Origin: Desulfoluna limicola | GTDB lineage: Bacteria > Desulfobacterota > Desulfobacteria > Desulfobacterales > Desulfolunaceae | Length of the DNA stretch: 64,000 nt | Reading direction: 5' to 3' | Assembly: GCF_021654575.1 (NCBI RefSeq) | Contig: NZ_AP024488.1 | Location: 4,797,501 to 4,861,500 of the forward strand | Shown here: one piece after another, positions 43,324 through 51,438 of the stretch | Layout of the letters: each line of letters starts with the position of its first letter | Numbering within the stretch: the stretch's first letter is position 1 | Made by a program: the position numbers and the translations under genes | Notes under the pieces: generated by a model | The model's database searches: none | What the model saw: the letters and a program-made list of their open reading frames with translations, nothing else | Told to the model about the DNA's origin: nothing

Positions 43324-43504
43324 CCAAGCGTGCCTCCGGCGGCGAGGTGAGCCACCTCGAAAGCTGGTAACCTTCACCCATTGCCCTTGGTTTCCCAGGG
43401 CAATGGGTGAAGGTGTTTTCCGCTTGGCAATTATTCAGCTCTCAAAAAGTAGCCCAAGAGCTTGGCCCCGGGCAGGTCCGCCGTAGGCTCAGCTGAATTG
43501 ATTC
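43321..43504. repeat. composite intergenic repeat element with a 17-bp stem hairpin
   Basis: It starts at the stop codon with TAACCAAGCG, then GCCTCCGGCGGC (43332) and the hairpin CGAGGTGAGCCACCTCG. An unusually long inner hairpin follows with stem CCTTCACCCATTGCCCT/AGGGCAATGGGTGAAGG (about 43370-43412). The distal arm contains GGCCCCGGGCAGGTCCGCC and GTAGGC, and ends with a CTGAATTGATT outer box (43494-43504). Confidence 0.65.
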
Positions 43505-43560
43505 AAACAGGTCTCAAGAAGACGCGAGATAGAGTCAGGCGTCGAAAACAGGAGGGTGGT

Positions 43561-43803
43561 ATGGATGAGACAAGTGGGTTGAATAAAGGAATCCGGTTTA
43601 TTCTGTGTTTGGGAGCTGTGGCTGCCGTGATTTGGGGAACCGGGCCGCTTTTAAACGACTGGAGCGTTGTAAAGCCCTTGATTACCTTTATTGAAGAGCG
43701 GGATATCGATGCGGGGGCGTACTACTACACCGACATTGAAGAGTTTGCCGAGGCGGGGCTCACCATGGACAACACCATGGATTATTGCGTGAAGCGTGAG
43801 TAG
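43561..43803 (+). CDS. small inner-membrane protein of unknown function
   Basis: This 80-residue protein has one predicted membrane helix (FILCLGAVAAVIWGTGPLL, residues 12-30) and a C-terminal domain of about 50 residues that is acidic, EERDIDAGAYYYTDIEEFAE. It ends DNTMDYCVKRE with one cysteine. GGAGGGTGGT precedes the ATG, and the longer frame reads through repeat sequence. I recognise no family. It lies in the same orientation 237 bp after the YeiH-type gene; a functional link is only positional. Confidence 0.6.
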   Translation: MDETSGLNKGIRFILCLGAVAAVIWGTGPLLNDWSVVKPLITFIEERDIDAGAYYYTDIEEFAEAGLTMDNTMDYCVKRE

Positions 43804-44199
43804 AAGCGTGTTGCTGAGAAAAAACATGGCATTGGCAGGGTTAATATGCTTAAAGGTGCGCCATTTTTGTTGATGGGTGGGGCTGTATGGGCAGCGATGA
43901 GGTTTGGATGTGGGTGTTTTGTTGCTTTGGTGTGCGCAAAAGTCTGGATTGTTGAAAACTATTGAGGCAAGTGGTGGCAGGATCCCTGGATTGTTCATAA
44001 CTTTTTGGATGACTCGCCCCTTTCTCGGTATCCGTTGTCCCTTTTTTTACATTGTTTTATGATGACTCCCTACTCCAGTCACTGGGTTTAAGAAGCAACA
44101 CAGGCCAGGTGAAGAAAACAGGCGGGGTGGGAGTCTTTGCGAACATGTGGTCTGTTTGGTTCGTCTGAATTTTTATTATAGAAGGCATTTTTTCCCGGC
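43804..44199. other. gene-free spacer, strongly G/T-rich
   Basis: I see no gene in this 396-bp spacer. In 43861-43920, 48 of 60 plus-strand bases are G or T by my count. It contains copy 3 of the 14-bp AAGTTATGAACAAT motif. Confidence 0.5.
43990..44003 (-). repeat. 14-bp dispersed motif AAGTTATGAACAAT, copy 3
   Basis: ATTGTTCATAACTT on the plus strand, extended on the right by TTTGG, which is also nearly the context of copy 2 (TTGGG). Confidence 0.6.
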
Positions 44200-45495
44200 A
44201 TGACATTCCCCCTTTTTACAGAGTGGGCCCTCTGGCTCTTTGTGGTTCTGGCGCCGGTGTTGGTTCTGGTTGTCGTCCGTGCCCTTCGCGTGGTGACCTG
44301 GGCTTTTTCTCTGACCCGTGAAATCCGTGATCTCAAGACAAGGGCCAAGGCAGCCCCGGCTGACGAAGCCGCGGCCATCGCTGTGGTGGTTTCCCGATGT
44401 GAGTCCATTTTAAACGCTCCTTATCCGGAGCTCCCCACCCTTGAAGGGCTTTATGCATACCTCACCGAGGTGGCCTCAGCCTTTCACCCTGAAGCAAAGC
44501 GTCCGGAACTGAAGGTCTCCATAGGTCACCTCATTCGCACCTTGAATCGCTCCATTGATCGATTTGAAACGGTCCTTGAGAGGCCGGGTGTGGAGCGCCT
44601 TCGAAGGGTCCGCATTGCCACGGTTAAGACAAATGCCCGCCGCTTTCAAAGGCTTTCCGCTTTTCCCCCGGTGCGCTGGTACCTCCGGTTCAGACAATGG
44701 CTCTCCGGCATGAATGTGCTTCGGCTTCTTCTGATTCCCGATCCGGTCTCCTGGCTCATCTATCTCTCAAGCAACCTTTCTGTCATGGTGTTGGGCAAAT
44801 GCCTTTTGGTGGACCTTCAGCTTTTTGTGGGCAGGACCGCCCTGGAACTCTATGGGGACCCCCTGGTAGAGGGCGATGCCAGGGCTCTGGAGGAAGAGAA
44901 TCCTCAATCCGTGGAAGAGGCCCTTGAAGAGCTGCAGGGGTTGGATGATGCGCCTCCCGTATCCATGGACCCCGCTTTGGCTCCGCTTCGCAAACGCATC
45001 ACCGGGCTCTCAGCTTTTCTTCATACGACGCCAGACCTGAAAACGTTTCGAGACACGGTGGTGGAGTCCGCCGAGATCATCGCCCAGAGCCATTTTCCCG
45101 AATCCGAAAATCCCCTGGACGAGACCCGAATCGGCCCCATCCTGGAGCGCACCCGTCATCTTCTGGCCGACGTTGGCAAAGGCGAAGAGATCCCCGTGGC
45201 AGGACGGATCTACCGGGTTCGCCTGGATACCCTGGAGTCCGCCCGTCGCTTCGCCGATGAAACCATTCCCAAAAGCGTGAAAGACGCCCTTACCACAGGC
45301 AAGAAAGCCTACACCTGGCTCAAATGGCCACTGGCCGCATATCGCCTCACCGCCAAAGGCGGCTTATTCAAAGTGGCCGCAGGCCTTGGGTGGCGTACCG
45401 CCGGAAAAGGCATCACCCTCTTTCTCTACGGCCGCCTCTACGATCGTTCCATGGAAGAGGTGGACGGGGTCTGCAAACGGTCCAAAGAGATGTGA
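44200..45495 (+). CDS. conserved hypothetical membrane-associated protein
   Basis: This 431-residue protein has an N-terminal membrane helix (LWLFVVLAPVLVLVVVRALR) and a second hydrophobic stretch near residues 175-210 (VLRLLLIPDPVSWLIYLSSN, then LSVMVLGKCLLVDLQLFVG). Between and after them are long charged helical regions such as IRTLNRSIDRFETVLERPGV. The C-terminal part, YGRLYDRSMEEVDGVCKRSK, ends basic. No catalytic motif is visible. I do not recognise a family. The next gene is 427 bp away, and a weak hairpin without T-run follows the stop (45503-45531). Confidence 0.6.
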   Translation: MTFPLFTEWALWLFVVLAPVLVLVVVRALRVVTWAFSLTREIRDLKTRAKAAPADEAAAIAVVVSRCESILNAPYPELPTLEGLYAYLTEVASAFHPEAKRPELKVSIGHLIRTLNRSIDRFETVLERPGVERLRRVRIATVKTNARRFQRLSAFPPVRWYLRFRQWLSGMNVLRLLLIPDPVSWLIYLSSNLSVMVLGKCLLVDLQLFVGRTALELYGDPLVEGDARALEEENPQSVEEALEELQGLDDAPPVSMDPALAPLRKRITGLSAFLHTTPDLKTFRDTVVESAEIIAQSHFPESENPLDETRIGPILERTRHLLADVGKGEEIPVAGRIYRVRLDTLESARRFADETIPKSVKDALTTGKKAYTWLKWPLAAYRLTAKGGLFKVAAGLGWRTAGKGITLFLYGRLYDRSMEEVDGVCKRSKEM

Positions 45496-45770
45496 TGAAA
45501 AAAGGCCTTTGGAATCTTTCGATTCAAAGGCGTATATGATTTGACCTGAGGAACGTGGGGGAAAATGTATACCGCCACCCTTGCCGATGCATTTCGTTAT
45601 TCCGGTAAACGTCAACCGTTGCAATGAGCGTCATCCGGACAGCCTGGTAAGACGACATCAGGGAGCTGTCGATACGCAAAAAATCAAACGGGTCTATTCT
45701 CGAAAACGGTTGCAACACCCTACCCTCCAGCGAATACCTCAAATGCGAGTGAACGACAGCCACCTGATAT

Positions 45771-45816
45771 GCATTCTCCGTTGGGTTTCAAGGTGCCCCT
45801 CCTTGCCGCCGGAGGC
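45771..45816 (-). repeat. intergenic repeat arm, type A3
   Basis: The sequence contains GGGTTTCAAGGTGCCCC and ends TTGCCGCCGGAGGC. The match to the A3 arm at 57434-57520 is almost base for base. It lies about 105 bp upstream of the next gene. Confidence 0.65.
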
Positions 45817-45922
45817 ATTGTATAGAGAGCCCCATCCGTAGTGATCACTCCAGGCAGATGTAGTGGCCGAAGACAATTGTTTGTTCGTGAATCTGGTGAA
45901 GACCTAATCAACGGAGGATGTC

Positions 45923-46609
45923 ATGAAGATCGTGTATTTCCATTGGTTGTACAGACGGATGATCGACAGGTTGGTCGTGAGAACTCTCAAGGGGAGGGCC
46001 CGGGACAGACGCGATTTCGCGAAGGGCCGCCTGACCGGGGCGGAGTTGAAAACGGTAACGAAGGCATGCTGGCAGGAGTACGCAGTCTTGGCGGAGAACC
46101 CGCCTGCGTTTGTGTCTCAGGGTGGGAAAGCCATGGCATATAAGTGCATCTACATCCAATCCCTATACCGAACGATCCAAAAGGCTGTCCCTTATGAGCC
46201 CTACGCAGGGGAACTTGTGGCGGATTTTTGCTGGAAGTTTTATGAACAGAGCGCAGGTCTTCCCCGGCTGGCCGCTTTCATTCTGTACCGATCTCCCCTC
46301 TCCCGCCTTCGCTTTGTTGTAAGGGTCGCCCTTCGGTATGCGTTTACCTCACCCGATTTCGTGTGGACTCTGACCCCACTTTCCAATGGCTATCAGGTGG
46401 ACTTTCATCGCTGTCAGGCCTGGGAGTTCATGAAGACCCTTGAAGGCGACGAACTCACTTTTTTCAAGCACTGCTGGTGCAACCAGGACAGGACCTTAAA
46501 CGAAATTCTCGTCAAAGGCGGGGTGTTTGAACGGAGACACTGCCTTGCCGAGGGCGATGGGGTGTGTGACATGAAGTGGACGACAGGGGAATCCATAGGC
46601 AGAAAGTAA
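45923..46609 (+). CDS. L-2-amino-thiazoline-4-carboxylic acid hydrolase family-like protein
   Basis: This 228-residue soluble protein ends with a pattern that resembles the ATC hydrolase family (PF14196). WCNQDRTLNEILVKGGVFER lies near residue 182, then RRHCLAEGDGVCDMKW. Members convert amino-thiazoline carboxylate to cysteine or act as unknown hydrolases, and many are of unproven function. Two cysteines in the HC-x7-C segment and CW-C pair (HCWCNQDR) could be catalytic or metal ligands. The TAA stop at 46607-46609 forms the start of the outer box TAACGATTCAG of the following repeat element. The family call is moderate. Confidence 0.55.
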   Translation: MKIVYFHWLYRRMIDRLVVRTLKGRARDRRDFAKGRLTGAELKTVTKACWQEYAVLAENPPAFVSQGGKAMAYKCIYIQSLYRTIQKAVPYEPYAGELVADFCWKFYEQSAGLPRLAAFILYRSPLSRLRFVVRVALRYAFTSPDFVWTLTPLSNGYQVDFHRCQAWEFMKTLEGDELTFFKHCWCNQDRTLNEILVKGGVFERRHCLAEGDGVCDMKWTTGESIGRK

Positions 46610-46803
46610 CGATTCAGGTCAAAAATGCCTCCGGCGGCCCTGCCGGGAGCCAAACTTTTGAAAAGTTGGACAAACAGGTCTCTTCTCAAGGACGGCAGCA
46701 TTGCCACACCCTCCGCACGAATGCCCCGAAAACGCACGAATTACAGCGAGCTTGACGCATTCGTCACAGGGGTTCAAGGTGCCTCCACCTTGCCGCCGGG
46801 GGC
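46607..46803. repeat. composite intergenic repeat element (A1 + A3)
   Basis: TAACGATTCAG (46607-46617, overlapping the upstream stop codon) is followed by ATGCCTCCGGCGG (from 46625) and an A1 arm through to CAAACAGGTC (46678). A reversed A3 arm (46757-46803) has GGTTCAAGGTGCC and ends TTGCCGCCGGGGGC. Confidence 0.7.
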
Positions 46804-46831
46804 TTTTTTTAAGAGTTGTTTCTTTGGCGTT

Positions 46832-47767
46832 TTACCGGCATATCGGGGTGGAGATGCCGTGTTTTCGGGCAAAGGTGGGAAAGCCATAGACCTTCTTTCC
46901 CATGTATTCCATTTCAACGGCCTCTGCCGGGCAGGTGTTGATGCAGCCCAGGCAAAAGAGGCATCGCTTGCTCTCAACGGTACCGGCGTCGGGGTTTATG
47001 GCGCCGGTGGGGCAGGTCGCAACGCAGGTGCCGCAATGAATGCAGGTCTCTGTATTGACCTCATGTCGGTCAACCAACAGCTTTGCGCCCCAGGTGGATG
47101 GGCCCCCTTTCAGGATCTCCAGTGCAAAAAACTCTTTATCAATCACCACGGATTGTCCGGACAGCGCCTGTTTGGACACCTTGTGTGCATAGCCTCGAAT
47201 GGCATCGCAGGAGGCTTGATCCGGAAGGTGTTTGTATTTAAGGGTGCGCGCCTCCCGCCCTGTGGACCAGGTAATGGCGTACATGGATATATTGCCGAAG
47301 GCCTCAACCCCGATGGGGATGCCGCCTTTTTCAACCATGTGCTCAAGGACCCTGCAGGCGGTGTTGTGCTGGTTGTGCCCGGCCCCTCCAAAGGTGACAT
47401 AGGAGGCAACAGGCGTTCCACCCAGCTCCGGCAGGGAGTCCAGCCATGCCTTGAAATTCTGGGGAATATCGAAGAAGTGCACAGGGGTTCCGGCAACGAT
47501 GAGGTCGACCTGCTGCAACAGTGCCGTGTCGGTTTTGCGATAGTCCCGGGCATCCACCTGCACACCTTGATTTACAAGGGTCTCAGCGATCAATAGCCCT
47601 GCTCTTTTTGTGTTGCCTGTCTGGCTGTTCCACACCACAAGGGCGTTTCCAAGTTTATTGGGAGGCTCGAAGGGCTGGGGTTTGTTTCCGGCGCACCCCG
47701 TGAGGGGCAGGCCCATCGCCATCATGGAGAGCGACCCCTTGATCAGAAAGGATCTGCGTGTTTCCAT
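46832..47767 (-). CDS. EFR1-type flavodoxin plus 2[4Fe-4S] ferredoxin, probable Tat lipoprotein
   Basis: The 311-residue protein has a flavodoxin-like domain (VVWNSQTGNTKRAGLLIAET, residues 44-180) and a C-terminal ferredoxin domain with two CxxCxxCxxxCP motifs, ETCIHCGTCVATCPTGAI and KRCLFCLGCINTCPAEAV. The N-terminus METRRSFLIKGSLSMMAM has an RRSFLIKG twin-arginine-like motif and a lipobox LTGC ending at cysteine 25. That would place an electron-transfer flavodoxin-ferredoxin outside the cytosol as a lipoprotein, which is unusual for EFR1-type proteins. The electron donor and acceptor are unknown. An intergenic element surrounds it on both sides. Confidence 0.8.
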   Translation of the reverse strand: METRRSFLIKGSLSMMAMGLPLTGCAGNKPQPFEPPNKLGNALVVWNSQTGNTKRAGLLIAETLVNQGVQVDARDYRKTDTALLQQVDLIVAGTPVHFFDIPQNFKAWLDSLPELGGTPVASYVTFGGAGHNQHNTACRVLEHMVEKGGIPIGVEAFGNISMYAITWSTGREARTLKYKHLPDQASCDAIRGYAHKVSKQALSGQSVVIDKEFFALEILKGGPSTWGAKLLVDRHEVNTETCIHCGTCVATCPTGAINPDAGTVESKRCLFCLGCINTCPAEAVEMEYMGKKVYGFPTFARKHGISTPICR

Positions 47768-48060
47768 TTATTTATATCTAACCTCTTGTGGTGTGTTCGA
47801 ATCATTGACGCGTTACTGAATTATCAGGTGATATATAGTTGGAAATGTGGGGGATTTCCAGGGGATTGTTGGGAGGGAATCAGTACAGGTTCTAACATGA
47901 AGCAATCCAGTTCATAGATATTGGCCGTGAGGTTGTTTCGCAACCTTTGCAACCAGAGGCACTCAAGTTAATGTCGACTCCGTCTCTGCAACGTGTTGAC
48001 GCTTGTGTGAACCTATGAAGAAACCGCCAGCATTGGAGGCGGGCGCAGCCTGCAGCGAAC

Positions 48061-48143
48061 GCCATTGCCATTTGCCCCGAGGAACGAGGGCCGAAGCGCA
48101 ATGGCAACCTGCTTTCGAGGTGGCTCACCTCGCCGCCGGAGGC
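48061..48143 (-). repeat. intergenic repeat arm, type A2
   Basis: GCCATTGCCATTTGCC and CGCAATGGC bracket the internal CCCGAGGAACGAGGG palindrome. CTTTCGAGGTGGCTCACCTC and the terminus CGCCGCCGGAGGC complete a reversed A2 arm. It stops only eight bases before the 3' end of the ABC permease gene. The left part of the 47768-48151 gap holds nothing I can name. Confidence 0.65.
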
Positions 48144-48151
48144 ATGCTTTT

Positions 48152-49375
48152 TCATGTATACCGCAATGCTTCCACCGGCGTGATGCGGGCCGCTTTGCTG
48201 GCGGGGTAGAGGCTGACAGCGACGCCCAGGGTTAGGATGACGGCGTTGGCGGTGAGGATATCCCGGGCTTTCAGCATGGGGGTGATGATGCGGGGCATGC
48301 CCCACATGTCGGTGCCGGCGGAAAGGGCCGAGAGGTCGATGCCGTGGATGGCGATGAGGGAGACGGTGGCGATGCCGACAAGGTTTCCGATGGCAAGCCC
48401 CAGGAGAAGAAGAAAGAGGGATTCGAGGATAACGCCGCGGATGATGCCGGCGGGTTTCATGCCGAGGGCCCTGATGAGGCCGAACTCGCGGATGCGCTCG
48501 AAGATGGCCATGAGGGTGGTGTTGACGATGCCGAAGCCCATGGCGATGAAGACGACGCCGTACCAGATATAGATAAAGGAGTCGGTGAGTTTCAGGTAGG
48601 CGGAGAGCATGGGGAGGCGCTGCTGCCAGGTGGTGATGGCGATGGTGTCATCGCTTATGAGGGCTCTCAGGTTGTCAGCCACCGCGGTTTCATTTCCGAT
48701 CTCGGGCAGCAGGATGGAGATTTCCGAGAGCTTTTCTTCCAAGCCCAGCATGTGTTGCGCTGCGGAGAGGGGGACAAAGAGGTAGGTTTTTTCAGTGCTT
48801 TCCATGTCACTGTCAAAAATGCCAGCGATGCGAAAGGCTTTGGAGGCAATCTCCCCCTGGGCATCCTGACTCATGAGGATGAGCTTGTGGCCGAGCCGTG
48901 CGTTGTATTTTTTGAGGAGCGCGCGCCCGACGATGACCTTGCTGCGGTCTTTGTCGGTTAACGCTCGCCCCTCGGTGATGGCCCCGCCGATGAAGGAGAT
49001 GCTTGGTTCGCGTGTGGGGTCAATGCCCACGAGGGTGACGCCCCCGGAGTGACGGGCATTGGCCGCCACGGCCCCCACTTTGATGCGGCCGGTCCACTTG
49101 CTTTCGGAAGGGAGGTGTGAGGTCAGGGCTTTGCTGTCGAGCATGTGCTCTGCCATGGAGTGATCCACCACGGGGTCGTCCACATACCCTGCGTTTTGAA
49201 TCTGGATATGGCCGGTGAGGGTCTTGATGCCGTTGTTCAGCATCTCTGCTTCCATGCCCCGGGTGAGCGCGCTTAAAAGAATAATACTCCAGATACCGAT
49301 GACAACAGCCGTAAGGATCACCAGGGTCCGCCTCGGGTTGCGCCAGATATTGCGCCAGGCAAGTTCACTGTTCAT
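48152..49375 (-). CDS. FtsX-type ABC transporter permease (MacB/LolCE-like)
   Basis: This 407-residue inner-membrane protein has the FtsX-permease layout. An N-terminal helix follows LAWRNIWRNPRRTLVILTAV. A large periplasmic domain covers about residues 40-265, and three C-terminal helices end with SKAARITPVEALRYT, which contains the PVEALR signature. It includes IFERIREFGLIRALGMKPAG, the cytosolic loop that contacts the ATPase. It probably acts with the related permease at 49816-51054 and the LolA-like protein at 51439-52275, all in this order on the minus strand. No ATPase gene is in the window. Confidence 0.9.
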   Translation of the reverse strand: MNSELAWRNIWRNPRRTLVILTAVVIGIWSIILLSALTRGMEAEMLNNGIKTLTGHIQIQNAGYVDDPVVDHSMAEHMLDSKALTSHLPSESKWTGRIKVGAVAANARHSGGVTLVGIDPTREPSISFIGGAITEGRALTDKDRSKVIVGRALLKKYNARLGHKLILMSQDAQGEIASKAFRIAGIFDSDMESTEKTYLFVPLSAAQHMLGLEEKLSEISILLPEIGNETAVADNLRALISDDTIAITTWQQRLPMLSAYLKLTDSFIYIWYGVVFIAMGFGIVNTTLMAIFERIREFGLIRALGMKPAGIIRGVILESLFLLLLGLAIGNLVGIATVSLIAIHGIDLSALSAGTDMWGMPRIITPMLKARDILTANAVILTLGVAVSLYPASKAARITPVEALRYT

Positions 49376-49410
49376 GACGACCTCACACTAAAGAGATGGA
49401 ATGACTGTTT

Positions 49411-49759
49411 GCCTCCGGCGGCCCTGCCGGGGCCAAGCTATTGAAACGTTTGACAAGCAGGTTTCAGCGCAGTTTCGATTGCTTCGCCGATGTCCGCAAT
49501 CTGCTTCGAAGGTGGCACACCTTGCCGCCGGAGTTATTCGGCCAACGTCAATCCGAATTCCGCTGACTTCATGGGTCAGACTTTTATAAAAAACCATGAA
49601 GAGCATAAAGTGCCCTTCGGGCTGCATGAAGGAGCTTGGATAACCTTTTCCGTTATTTACGGGCGCAGCCTGTCGGCAGATGTGACGTACCCGAGGAACG
49701 AGGGTTCGGAACATTTGCAAGCCTGGGTTCCAAGGGCTCAGCCCTTGGCCGCCGGAGGC
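49411..49759. repeat. two intergenic repeat elements (A1+A2 and A3)
   Basis: The first, 49411-49534, has GCCTCCGGCGGCCCTGCC (A1) at the left and TTGCCGCCGGAG (A2) at the right. The second ends at 49759 with TTGGCCGCCGGAGGC after the hairpin CCAAGGGCTCAGCCCTTGG. They occupy most of the 440-bp gap between the two permease genes. Confidence 0.65.
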
Positions 49760-49815
49760 GTTGGTTGAAAGGACAGGCGGCGAAATAATCAGGGGGATGA
49801 CACAACACACACGCC

Positions 49816-51054
49816 CTACACATGGTGCATCGCCTCCACAGGCTTCATCTGCCTTAGTTTAAGGGCGGGAAAAAGGGCGGAAAACAGGGTGATGACCAGC
49901 ACGGCCGAGGGACCGATCGTGGCGGAGAGGAGGGAGAGCTTCGGGTAGAGGCGACCGGTGATGCCGTATGCCTTCATGAGCTCGTCTCCCCCGGGAATGA
50001 GGATCCCGTGGCTTTCAAACCAGAGGGTCAGGGCCGCCCCAAAGGCGATGCCCAGGGCAAGGCCCGTGGCCGTCATAAAAAAGGACTCGGTTAGGACCAG
50101 TCGCATCAGGCGACCCGGTGTGGTGCCGATGGCCATCATCACCCCGAACTCCCGGGTGCGCTCGAAAATGGCCATGACAAAGGTGTTCAAAATGCTGAAG
50201 GCCACCACAATAATAAGGATCAGGTACATGATGATCCCGCTCACCAGGTCCATCTGAATGCTTTGAAGAAGACCGGGGACCAGGTCCATCCAGTCCAGGG
50301 CCACAGGGGCAGGTCCGTCAAAGGGCATGGACGCCAGCTTGTCGCTCAACTCACTCTTCAAAGGCCTCACATCAGAAAGGCTTCGGGCGCGGATGGCCAC
50401 CTCGTGAACCTCCCGCCCCATGGAAAAGACATCCTGAAACAAGGAAAGGGGCAAAAGCACCACGTTGCGATCGTACTCGTCAAGACCCGAGCCGAAGATG
50501 CCCCCCACCGTCACCACCGAGGCCGCCACGGACCCGTCTCTCCCCTGCCCCAACAGGGTCAGCTCGTCCCCCACCCCCACCTTGAGGTTCCGGGCAAGGG
50601 TCTCTCCCACCAGGGCGCGGTCCTCTCCGGAAAAATAACGCCCCTTTCGAATGATCGCAGCTAAGGTTGACACCCCCTTCTCTCGCTCCGGGTCCACCCC
50701 CGTCACCATGCACCCGTAGGTTCGGCTGCCACTGGTGACCAATGCAAACCCGTTGGCCCGAGGCGCCACCGCCTCAATGCGCGGATCCCCCTTAAACAAG
50801 GCCTCCTCCATGGCATCGTCCCACGCAAACGCCAAACGCACCTCCCGGTCCTCCAGGTACCCCGCGGCCTGCACCTGCAAATGCCCCGTTCGGAGCGATA
50901 CCGAGGTGTTGATCATCGTCTCGTAGGTCCCGAACTGAAACGAGAGCATGAACACCAACAGAAGTGCCGCAAACGCAATGGCCGAGACCGTAAGCACCGT
51001 CCGCCTGGGATTCCGCCAGATGTTCCGCCACGCCAGTGAGATGTCATTGTTCAT
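49816..51054 (-). CDS. FtsX-type ABC transporter permease (MacB/LolCE-like)
   Basis: The 412-residue protein is a paralogue of the neighbouring permease. It shares LAWRNIWRNPRRTVLTVSAI at the N-terminus, the ERTREFGVMMAIGTTPGRLM loop, and the end LRQMKPVEAMHHV. The periplasmic domain is between about residues 45 and 270, with membrane helices around 275-300, 325-350 and 385-405. Two different FtsX permeases with a periplasmic lipoprotein-sorting-like protein resemble the Lol or MacB-type export systems for lipoproteins or lipids. The ATPase is absent from the cluster. A 384-bp repeat-rich gap separates it from the LolA-like gene, so co-transcription must be tested. Confidence 0.9.
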   Translation of the reverse strand: MNNDISLAWRNIWRNPRRTVLTVSAIAFAALLLVFMLSFQFGTYETMINTSVSLRTGHLQVQAAGYLEDREVRLAFAWDDAMEEALFKGDPRIEAVAPRANGFALVTSGSRTYGCMVTGVDPEREKGVSTLAAIIRKGRYFSGEDRALVGETLARNLKVGVGDELTLLGQGRDGSVAASVVTVGGIFGSGLDEYDRNVVLLPLSLFQDVFSMGREVHEVAIRARSLSDVRPLKSELSDKLASMPFDGPAPVALDWMDLVPGLLQSIQMDLVSGIIMYLILIIVVAFSILNTFVMAIFERTREFGVMMAIGTTPGRLMRLVLTESFFMTATGLALGIAFGAALTLWFESHGILIPGGDELMKAYGITGRLYPKLSLLSATIGPSAVLVITLFSALFPALKLRQMKPVEAMHHV

Positions 51055-51103
51055 AGAGCCTGCCTTGCTTGATGAAAGCTGTAATAAGCCAGTGGAAAAG
51101 CCA

Positions 51104-51425
51104 GCCTCCGGCGGCGAGGTGAGCCACCTCGAAAGCTTATTGCCATGGCGATTTGCCCCTCATGCCTCGGGTCAAATCGCAATGGCCTTCGGCTCGGGCT
51201 ACGCCCGACGCGAGAGCTGAGGATTGTGCAAGCTTTGTTACAAGTCCCATAGGCCGTGGATATTGTAATGCTTTCCCTGGAGTACCGGCAGCCCATGAAC
51301 GTGTGATGCACGGTGCATACCCTTACACACCGCGCGAATGCGAAGCCGAGGCAGGTTTGAGCAACGGCACCCTTGGCGCATTCGCCATATGGGGTCCAGG
51401 GGATCACCCCCTGGCTGCCGGAGGC
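51104..51425. repeat. composite intergenic repeat element (A2 + A4)
   Basis: The left arm (A2) has GCCTCCGGCGGCGAGG, the hairpin CGAGGTGAGCCACCTCG and the long inverted pair GCCATGGCGATTTG and CAAATCGCAATGGC. The right arm (A4) has GGGGTCCAGGGGATCACCCC and ends GCTGCCGGAGGC at 51425. The distance between the ends is about 320 bp, among the longest. Confidence 0.6.
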
Positions 51426-51438
51426 GTGTTTTTTTGCA

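Noticed and set aside
47790..47810. TTCGAATC, reminiscent of a tRNA T-loop
   Set aside because: There is no matching acceptor, D or anticodon arm around it; no tRNA gene could be drawn anywhere in the window.
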